DNA of 8,265 bases, taken from NCBI GenBank assembly GCA_964617665.1, contig CAZUAH010000600.1:1-8265 (forward strand), written 5' to 3'. The stretch is from JADHUC01 sp964617665 (GTDB taxonomy: Bacteria; Planctomycetota; Planctomycetia; Pirellulales; Pirellulaceae). The notes beneath the pieces are model-generated. The model saw only the letters and a program-made list of their open reading frames with translations. It did not search any database and had not been told where the DNA came from. Position 1 is the stretch's first letter; each line of letters starts with the position of its first letter. Shown here piece after piece: positions 1-6,600 of this stretch. The position numbers were made by a program, and so were the translations under genes.

Positions 1-2885
1 AGCCACTGGGTCGGGGCAAGCTCGTTGACGCGCTCGTTTTCCATCCCCGTGACCCGCGCGGAGCGTCCGAACACCGTCAGTAAGGAATTGGCGACGCGGC
101 CGTCGGCAAGCGCCACCGCAGACATGTCCTCGGGAAAATAGCTATAAGGCCGCGAAATAGCGCTGGTGTACAGGTCTGAACTGCCCGTGATTTGATTCAG
201 CGAATCGATCAACACCTCGGCCTCCAATCGACGCAAGGGGTATGTGGCGAAGTTGGCACTCGCTTCCGGCCCTTTGAACCTCGGTATCGACGAGAACTGG
301 TACGTGGTCGAGGTGAAGATCAGCCGCTTCAGATGCTTCAGATCGTAGCCGCTTGAGACCAACTCCTTCTCCAAGTAGGCCAAGAGTTCGGGGTTGCTGG
401 GTGGGTTGCCCTCGCGAATGTCATCCGGTTCGTGGATAATGCCGCGTCCCATCACCCACGCCCAGGTACGGTTGGCGATGGCCTCGGAAAACCAGGGTTT
501 TTCCGGCCGAATTAGCCAATCGGCAAACACCTCCCGCGGATCACGGTTTGGCGGAATCGTTGTCTTGGTGCCGTCCGGAAAGACGGCCGCCTGCTGTTCG
601 CTTTCGCTCAGAGGTTCGGCCAACGCCTGAGGAATCTGGTTGGTGGCGGTCACCGACTTGGCCACGGTATCCATTCCCGGCGCGATGCTGCCGGGCACGG
701 CGGTCGAGTTGAGAGGATCCCAGAAAACGATCTCCTCGTTCCACGCGCTGGTGGGCTTGTAGCCGACCTGCGAGAAAAACACCGCCAAGCCCGCGCGACG
801 GTCTTCCGGCCACAAGTGAACCCGCGTGCCCATCAACGCCAATCCCACGGCCGCGGCCATTCCCTCCGGAGTCTGGTCCTGGACGGCAAGGTAGAAGTTG
901 ACCGAGCCAACGCGGAAATTGCTGCCGCTGGATGTGAGCAATTCCCGGGCGAACTGGTCGTACGGCTTATTCCGAGCAACGGATTCCCACACCCAGCGGT
1001 GATAGGCCTGCGCCGCGTTGGGCCAAACATTGACGGGGAACATCGCCTTGACTCGGAGGATATCACTCCATTTCATGCTCCAGTAATCGACATGCGCGGA
1101 CCGGTCGAGGAGACGGTCGATCAGGACGACGCGTTTGTTCTTGTCCGAACTCTGAATAAACGCTCCGGCCTCTTCCTCGGACGGCAGCGTGCCGGTCACG
1201 TCCAAATAGGCGCGACGAACAAACACCGCGTCGGAGCAGAGGATCGGTTCGATACCCAACCCCTTCAACTTCGCAAACACGATTTCATCAATCCGGTTCG
1301 CGGGCTTAGGCGGATCAGAACTCTCCATAAGGATTGCCATCTGCCTGGCGGCGACCAGCCGGTGTAGCTTGGCCTTGGCCCGCTCGGCCAGCTCACGCTT
1401 GTTGTAGGAGGCTTCCCTGGCAGCCAGCCACGCCGCCCGCGTTTTCTCTTGTTCCGTCTGTAGCGGAGCGGCTATGCGTTCCGCCTTCTGGGCCGCTCTT
1501 TCGTCCGCTACGTGTGACTCTTTCGCCGCGGCGATTTGCTTCTTGAGGTTTATCAAGGCGTCTTCGGCCGACTTCTTCCGCGCTTCGGCCCTGATCAACG
1601 CCTGCGCGGCGCGGGCGGCCTGAACTGCCGCCTGGTCCAGCGTCCTTTGCTTTGGGTCCAGAGCTGCCTTGGCCTCATTGGCCACTCTGTGCTTGGCGGC
1701 GGCTACCGCAGCCGTCTGCTGGGCTGCCGCATCCCGTTGGAAGAGTTCCTTGGCCGCCTCCTGGGCCGCCCGGTTCGCCGGATCTGCCGCCGCTCTGCGC
1801 TTAGCAGTTGCTTGTGCCGCCGCCAGCCTCTTTGCATCTGCGACCTTCTCGAAAGCGTCAGCCATCTTGTCGGTTTTCGCGAAAGCCGTGGTGGCGGCGG
1901 CTACCTGCTTCTTGATGCTCGCCAAGCCAGCTTCGACCACTTTCTTCTGCACAATCGCCCGGGGCAACATCTTTGCAGCGACCGTGGCCTTTGCCTGTGC
2001 CATTCGCTGGTCCTGCTGCGCTTTAGCCAGTGCGGCCTTGACCGCGTCGGCCGCCTTGCGCTTGGCGGCAGCATTATCGGCAGCCTGCTTTCTCTCTGCG
2101 TCCGGCTTGGCGGCATCCGCCGCAATCTGCTTGGCCTTGGCATCGGCCTCCCGAGCCGCCTTCTCGGCTGTCGCCGAGGCTGCGGTAGCGGCGGCTACCT
2201 GGTTCTTGGCTCCCGCCAAAGCCTCGTCGGCTGCCCTCTTTTGGCTCTCGACTTCAACCAACTGCTTGGGCGCCTCGTTGGCCTGGTTTTGCAGTTTCTG
2301 CTCGGATCGCCGTGCTTTGTCCAGGGCGGCCTTGGCAGTATCGGCCATTCTGCGCTTGGCGGCCGCTTGGGCCGTGGCCCTCTTCGCGTCGTTGTCGAGT
2401 TTGTTGGCCGCGTCGGCGGCGACTTTGGCCGCAGCCTCCGCCTCCTTAGCCGCCTTCGCCGCTGCATTGTAAGCTTGCCGCAGTGGAACTGTGGCGGCCT
2501 TGGCCTCAGCCAACGCCTTCTCCAGCGGGGGCTTGGCGTTGGTCGCGTCGGTCACGGCCTTGATGGCAGCGGACAAGTTGGCCTCGGCACGCTTCAAGTC
2601 TTGCACGCCTGGCTCGCCCGCTAGGTTTTTTGCTTCAATAGCCTTCTCTCGCGCCACGTTGGCCGCTTTCCTCGCCCTGGCGTACGCGATGTCGGCCTTC
2701 TTCATAGTTTCTCTTGAAGGGGCGAGGGCAGCTTCCGCCTCCTTGTCTGCCTCCTCGGCCGCATCGTAGTCGGCCTTCGCCTTGGCCTCCGCGTTGGCCG
2801 GCTTCGGTTCCTCACCGGCGTGAGCCGAGGGCCAAATGGAAATCGCGAGGGAAACCACACCTAACAGAATTGTCTTGATTCTCAT
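1..2885 (-). CDS. Secreted coiled-coil DUF1549/DUF1553 protein, 3' end off window
   Basis: The frame is open from an ATG at 2885 to base 1 (961 codons, no stop), so the C-terminus lies beyond the left edge. AAGGGG (2893-2898) sits 7 nt before the ATG and supports this start. Residues 1-23 are a signal peptide (basic MRIK start, hydrophobic core, SAHA cleavage site), so the protein is exported. Residues about 25-515 are almost pure Ala/Lys/Glu/Gln/Arg helix, predicted coiled coil, with three tandem repeat units. DUF1549 covers about 531-745 (RIDEIVFAKLKGLGI, RRAYLDVTGTLPS, KPYDQFARELL). DUF1553 runs from about 782 to the edge (NRTWAWVMGRGI at 805, NPPSNPELLAYL, YDLKHLKRLIFTSTTYQ, YPLRRLEAEVLIDSLN). 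These domains are of unknown function and abundant in Planctomycetota. Relatives often have an N-terminal cytochrome c domain and a CxxCH within DUF1549; neither is present here, and the only visible Cys is C550. Domain naming is confident from motifs; the role is unknown, perhaps a structural or envelope-associated protein. Confidence 0.93.
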   Translation of the reverse strand, partial: MRIKTILLGVVSLAISIWPSAHAGEEPKPANAEAKAKADYDAAEEADKEAEAALAPSRETMKKADIAYARARKAANVAREKAIEAKNLAGEPGVQDLKRAEANLSAAIKAVTDATNAKPPLEKALAEAKAATVPLRQAYNAAAKAAKEAEAAAKVAADAANKLDNDAKRATAQAAAKRRMADTAKAALDKARRSEQKLQNQANEAPKQLVEVESQKRAADEALAGAKNQVAAATAASATAEKAAREADAKAKQIAADAAKPDAERKQAADNAAAKRKAADAVKAALAKAQQDQRMAQAKATVAAKMLPRAIVQKKVVEAGLASIKKQVAAATTAFAKTDKMADAFEKVADAKRLAAAQATAKRRAAADPANRAAQEAAKELFQRDAAAQQTAAVAAAKHRVANEAKAALDPKQRTLDQAAVQAARAAQALIRAEARKKSAEDALINLKKQIAAAKESHVADERAAQKAERIAAPLQTEQEKTRAAWLAAREASYNKRELAERAKAKLHRLVAARQMAILMESSDPPKPANRIDEIVFAKLKGLGIEPILCSDAVFVRRAYLDVTGTLPSEEEAGAFIQSSDKNKRVVLIDRLLDRSAHVDYWSMKWSDILRVKAMFPVNVWPNAAQAYHRWVWESVARNKPYDQFARELLTSSGSNFRVGSVNFYLAVQDQTPEGMAAAVGLALMGTRVHLWPEDRRAGLAVFFSQVGYKPTSAWNEEIVFWDPLNSTAVPGSIAPGMDTVAKSVTATNQIPQALAEPLSESEQQAAVFPDGTKTTIPPNRDPREVFADWLIRPEKPWFSEAIANRTWAWVMGRGIIHEPDDIREGNPPSNPELLAYLEKELVSSGYDLKHLKRLIFTSTTYQFSSIPRFKGPEASANFATYPLRRLEAEVLIDSLNQITGSSDLYTSAISRPYSYFPEDMSAVALADGRVANSLLTVFGRSARVTGMENERVNELAPTQW
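1410..2366 (-). repeat. Three tandem coiled-coil repeat units inside the DUF1549/DUF1553 gene
   Basis: Two sequence blocks recur in the same order and at the same distance. Block A is AAAKRRMADTAKAAL (residue 174), AAAKRKAADAVKAAL (272) and AAAKHRVANEAKAAL (395). Block B is QKRAADEALAGAKNQV (215-230), QKKVVEAGLASIKKQV (313-328) and RKKSAEDALINLKKQI (436-451). A to B is 41 residues in each unit with no gap. Unit spacing is 98 residues (exactly 14 heptads) between units 1 and 2 and 123 between units 2 and 3; the extra 25 residues lie at the end of unit 2 and include a partial block A (ATAKRRAAAD, from 359). The DNA of block A is also clearly related among units, which points to intragenic duplication. 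A more diverged fourth copy may lie at residues about 70-115, but its internal spacing differs. Confidence 0.85.
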
Positions 2886-2892
2886 CGCAAAT

Positions 2893-2898
2893 CCCCTT
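2893..2898 (-). promoter_or_regulatory. Ribosome binding site of the DUF1549/DUF1553 gene
   Basis: On the minus strand AAGGGG lies 7 nt upstream of the ATG at 2885. It is the clearest Shine-Dalgarno-like site in the window and fixes the start directly ahead of the signal peptide. Confidence 0.6.
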
Positions 2899-2969
2899 GA
2901 AGGTGAACTGTGAAGGGACCTTTCACTACCCATGAAGCACTCGAACGTCTCCATTCTTCTGAGAATCGC

Positions 2970-3000
2970 AGTATCTCAATCCCCAGAACCGAATCGTCAA
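2970..3000 (-). promoter_or_regulatory. Possible promoter for the DUF1549/DUF1553 gene
   Basis: Read on the minus strand, TTGACG (2995-3000, 5 of 6 matches to the sigma-70 -35 consensus) is followed after 19 nt by GATACT (2970-2975, 4 of 6 to the -10). The spacer is longer than the usual 16-18 nt, which lowers confidence. Transcription would begin near 2963 and leave a leader of roughly 78 nt before the ATG at 2885. A 12-bp dyad abuts the -35 on its upstream side. Confidence 0.3.
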
Positions 3001-3027
3001 GGCAGGGTCTTTGCCAAAGACCTTGCC
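3001..3027. repeat. 12-bp inverted repeat with 3-nt loop, possible operator
   Basis: GGCAGGGTCTTT (3001-3012) and AAAGACCTTGCC (3016-3027) are complementary at 11 of 12 positions, with the twelfth a G-T wobble (3005 with 3023), around the 3-nt loop GCC. It is directly next to the possible minus-strand -35 element TTGACG at 2995-3000. Neither strand has a T-run after it, so it does not look like an intrinsic terminator. A regulator binding site or an RNA hairpin are both possible. Confidence 0.55.
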
Positions 3028-3081
3028 GAATGGGTGAGTTTGTACGAGCGAGCGGGGTCTATCCGCGTCGTATTGAGGTCC

Positions 3082-3118
3082 CGGCAGTCGCGTTCGATGT
3101 CTTTCGGTCGGCAGTCGC
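3082..3118. repeat. Pair of 10-bp direct repeats
   Basis: CGGCAGTCGC occurs at 3082-3091 and again at 3109-3118, 27 bp apart start to start. This is in the non-coding stretch between the divergent genes. It could be a spaced binding site or coincidence; nothing else in the surroundings decides. Confidence 0.35.
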
Positions 3119-3377
3119 ATCAAGGGGACACGACGGCTGAGTTTTCAAGGTCTATGTTGTGGGCTGGATTAAAGGCGGGCCATCAACACCAAGGACCATT
3201 CGAGCAATGACTGTGCAAGTATGTGGTAGCGGAAGCCGCCATGACTTTCGAAATCGCCGGGACTACGACTCATATTCCTCGAACTGCGTTAAGCGTACTC
3301 AGCCGGGAACTGTCGTGCAACACTCCGATTCACCCCGCTGATCGACTTTCTCAAGGTGCCGCCGCTTCCGAGAGCGT

Positions 3378-3421
3378 CTCCCGAAGTCCATGTTGCGGGA
3401 GGACGAGGCTCCTGCCGAGCC
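3378..3421. repeat. Two adjacent short hairpins
   Basis: CTCCCG (3378-3383) pairs with CGGGAG (3396-3401) around 12 nt. GGCTC (3407-3411) pairs with GAGCC (3417-3421) around 5 nt. Together with the stem at 3443-3462 and the palindrome at 3468-3479 they make four symmetric elements in about 100 nt. Each alone is weak; the clustering is the reason to list them. Confidence 0.35.
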
Positions 3422-3433
3422 ATCAGACCATTG

Positions 3434-3462
3434 AAAAAAGGCGGCTCAGCAGGATCTGAGCC
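3434..3462 (-). terminator. Apparent rho-independent terminator facing left, no gene in front
   Basis: On the minus strand GGCTCAG (3462-3456), a 6-nt loop and CTGAGCC (3449-3443) form a perfect 7-bp GC-rich stem. It is followed by GCC and then six T (3439-3434). This is the standard layout of an intrinsic terminator for leftward transcription. The nearest leftward gene (2885) starts downstream of it, and on the right lies the 5' end of a plus-strand gene. It may therefore end an antisense or small RNA, or block read-through into the minus-strand gene's control region. Confidence 0.5.
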
Positions 3463-3467
3463 CTCAC

Positions 3468-3479
3468 AGCATCGATGCT
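3468..3479. repeat. 12-bp perfect palindrome
   Basis: AGCATCGATGCT is a perfect palindrome five bases to the right of the terminator stem. Palindromes of this size are expected about twice by chance in a window this long, so its interest comes only from its position. Confidence 0.3.
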
Positions 3480-3540
3480 TCCGGTGAATTTCGGGACACA
3501 CTCTGGCTATTCGCGTTTGCCCATCGCACGTTGGTCGTTG

Positions 3541-3569
3541 TTGGGTCTTCCATGGGTGCCTGCTACAAT
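3541..3569 (+). promoter_or_regulatory. Extended -10 promoter of the PQQ-like propeller gene
   Basis: TGCTACAAT (3561-3569) is an extended -10: TG, one base, then TACAAT (5 of 6 to TATAAT). A weak -35, TTGGGT (3541-3546), lies 17 nt upstream. Extended -10 promoters often tolerate a poor -35. Transcription would start near 3576, which leaves a short leader before the ATG codons at 3600 and 3612. It also rules out the TTG at 3531 and the ATG at 3552 as starts for this transcript. Confidence 0.55.
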
Positions 3570-3611
3570 CGAAAGCCTTCCACGAATCAGAGCAAGATAA
3601 TGGGAATCCTC

Positions 3612-6600
3612 ATGAATCGAGCAACAGCCTTCGTCGGGGCATCGTTCAGCGTACCAGCAGTCTTCGCCAAAGCAGCAAGTCTTGCAGTAGCGTTGACGCT
3701 CATTTGTGCGCCGGCTGAATTGGCCTCGGCATCGGATCTCGACAGACCGATCGAGCTGTCCGGACTGAACCCAGGCCTCGTAGTCTTGCTCGAGCCGGAT
3801 GATGTCGGCCAACTTGTGCCTCGCCCCGATTCTCACTGTCTGGTCGACGTGTTGCTTCGGGATGCCGATTCCGTGAAGGTCGCGCGAACGGAAATCACGC
3901 AATCAGGCCGGTACGGTCGAAGGACGGTCCAAGAATACGACGGCTTGCACCTTCCCTATGTCGACAACTTGGTCAATCTGATCGTGATACGAGATACGCG
4001 GCACGAGATACGAGATGAGGAGTTGAAGAGAGTATTAGCTCCGAGAGGGAGAGTCATCGCCCCGGAAGGAACCCGCATCCCGTATCCCGTATCCCGCATC
4101 GAGAACGGTTTTGTGATGTTCACAAAATCCGTTCCCTCCGACATCGACGACTGGACGCATTATTTGTACAACGCTTCGAATAATGCCGTTAGCAAGGACA
4201 GCTTGGTTGGTCCGCCGCAGCGCATCCAGTGGGTCGGTAGCCCTAAGCGAGCCCGCCACCACGACCACATCGCATCCGTCTCCGCACTTGCCTGTGCGGC
4301 CGGAAGGGTCTTCTTCATCAATGATGCCGGTTCCACGCGTTCGATTCACCTTCCGCCCAAATGGTCGCTCGTCGCCCGTGACGCGTTCAACGGGAACATT
4401 CTGTGGACGAAGGACATCCCAAAGTGGGTCAACCCGCTCTGGCCCCTGAAGAGCGGACCCGCCACAACACCGCGCAGACTGGTTGCGTCGGGCGAGCACG
4501 TGTTCGTGACATTGGGGATCGACGCACCGGTCTCGCTGCTGGACGCAAAGACTGGTGAACAGGTTCGGGTCTATCCGGAAACACGTTTCGCACGCGAGCT
4601 GATCCTGTCCGGGGAGAACCTCCTTTGCGTAACCTCCGCCAAGGCCGCTGACTACGATACGTACGTGCCGAGTCACCAGCGGTCTCCGGAGGAACAGAGG
4701 GTTGTCGACGGAGGTTGGGGATCGCGAAACGAAATGCGCCGGGTCGTTGCGATTGACCCCGGCTCCGGAAAAACGCTCTGGCAGACGCAATCGCCTGTCA
4801 CACGTCTATCCCTCGCCTCCAACGGCGGCCGTGCCTTTTTTCATGACGGGTCACGCATCCATGCACTGGGTCTCGATAGCGGCAAGGAACTCTGGGTATC
4901 CGAGCCGTTGGGGCAACTCCCTGTTCGGTCGCCGTCCCATGGTCCCAACTTGGTGGCGATGTCGGACGTCGTTCTGTTCGCTGGCGGGAATCGAAAAATG
5001 GCGGCGCTCGCGGCGACAAGCGGGAAGATTCTGTGGCAGGCTCAGCATCCGCCGTCCGGCTATCGTTCGCCGGAGGATCTCTTCGTCATCGGCGGGCGAG
5101 TTATGGCAGCCGGCATCAGGAACATACAGCCTAGTTCCACCGGTGAGTTCAGACTTCATGATCTTCTGACCGGGGAGAAAAAGACCGTCTTCCCCGCGGA
5201 CACGTTGAAACACTTCCCCCATCACCGCTGCTATCGCAGCAAGGCCACCGAGAAGTACATCTTGACCTCTCGAACCGGGATCGAATTCGTCGACACGACG
5301 ACGGGCGAATGGCAGAACCACTTTTGGGTTCGCGGCGGATGTCTGGTGGGCGTGATGCCGGCCAACGGCCTCGTGTACGCACCGCCGCATCATTGTGCCT
5401 GTTTCTCTGCCGCGAAATTGGAGGGTTTCCATGCGCTGGCGCCGGGTCCGTTGCCGACGTTCGATGAGGACGATTCGAAGCGACTGCAAACAGGACCGGC
5501 CTACGAGCGGCTGTGCGACTTGCGCGTCAACACCGATGAGGAAGACGCTTGGCCCATGCATCGCCGCGACGCAGCGCGAAGTGGTTTTCTTCCCGTTCCC
5601 GTCAGCCCAGAACTGCAAGGTGGCTGGACGGCCGATGTTGGCGGGCGGCTTACCAGTCCTGTCATTGCCAATGGCAAGGCCATCGTGGCCTCGATCGACG
5701 CGCACACGCTGCATGCATTCGACGCGGCCAGCGGCCGGAAGGCGTGGCGGTTTGTGGCCGGGGGGCGAGTTGATTCGGCTCCAACGCTTTTCCAAGGACG
5801 CGTCTTTTTCGGCTGCGCCGACGGGTGGATCTACTGTCTCGATGCGTCCAGCGGCGACTTGGCTTGGCGTTTTCGTGCTGCTCCTGCAGTACAGTTCCAC
5901 GGGGCGTACGAACAGCTCGAGTCGGTCTGGCCCGTGCACGGCAGCATCCTGGTCGAAAACAACCAGATTCACGCCGTTGCCGGGAGATCCCGTTTCACCG
6001 ACGGCGGGTTGCGTTTGCTGAGGATCGATCCGTTCACGGGAAAGAAGGTGAGCGAAACCACCTACGATGAACGAGATCAACAGACCAGAGAAGACCTGCA
6101 CAGGCAATTCGACTGGAGATTCCAACCGCCGGAGGAGAGGGACAAGTGGATTCGCATGACGTTCCAGGATGTGGGCACGACGGACATTCTGACGGCAGAA
6201 GGCGGTCACATGTCCATGCGGAACTTCGTGCTCGACTTTGATCCGCCGGCATCGACACGAACCGAGCGACCCAGAGGGTCGAAGCTCCGCTCGCCGTTTG
6301 GCCTCTTGGATCCCGCCTGGAGCCACCGTGTCGGCTGGATGAGGTGGCCGGGTCCCGCGTCGCGACTTCTCGTATTCGACAAGAACGACAGGGTCTTTGG
6401 CTACGGCTTCAACATTCGCTACCAGGTGCTGAACACGTTCGACCACTACCTGTACGGCAAGTCGCTGAACGGCCGAGATGTAAACACACTGTGGCCCGAT
6501 CAGGAGATTCCATTTGTGGTTACCGCCATGGCTTTGGCAGACAAAATGCTGTTTCTGGCAGGCCCACCGGACATCAAGATCATTGACCATCCGGAAATAT

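Larger units (their letters stand above)
2886..3540. other. Divergent intergenic region without a convincing gene
   Basis: This stretch separates the minus-strand DUF1549/DUF1553 gene from the plus-strand propeller gene. Short open frames exist in several phases (for example 2910-3140 plus, 2932-3210 plus, 3223-3459 plus and 3289-3501 minus). They overlap one another, their translations show no recognisable domain, signal peptide or repeated pattern, and none has a convincing ribosome site. No tRNA or rRNA was recognised. The region does hold a concentration of inverted repeats (3001-3027, 3378-3401, 3407-3421, 3443-3462, 3468-3479), so it more likely carries regulatory sites or a structured RNA than a protein gene. 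Confidence 0.5.

Noticed and set aside
816..1367. 183-codon plus-strand open frame
   Set aside because: It lies opposite DUF1549, whose conserved motifs are read on the minus strand in this very stretch.
1536..2624. Long plus-strand open frames (362 codons at 1536-2624 and 267 codons at 1669-2472)
   Set aside because: They are antisense to the repeated Ala/Lys-rich coding sequence, where GCN and AAG codons rarely give stops on the other strand. Their Leu/Arg/Gly- or Ala-rich translations show no domain, while the minus frame has a ribosome site, signal peptide and family motifs.
2910..2926. Hairpin GTGAAGG/CTTTCAC in the leader of the minus-strand gene, considered as a riboswitch or attenuator
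   Set aside because: On the transcribed minus strand the stem has an A-C mismatch and only about six other pairs, with no T-run and no known riboswitch core.
3507..3902. 131-codon minus-strand open frame overlapping the propeller start, considered as the gene in front of the leftward terminator
   Set aside because: The translation has no domain or signal sequence, and most of it is antisense to the signal peptide and methyltransferase-like region. The terminator makes a minus-strand RNA possible but does not show that it is translated.
3986..4100. Possible CRISPR array
   Set aside because: The units are 7 bp, contiguous without spacers, and the two arrays are inverted relative to each other, so this is a short tandem repeat.
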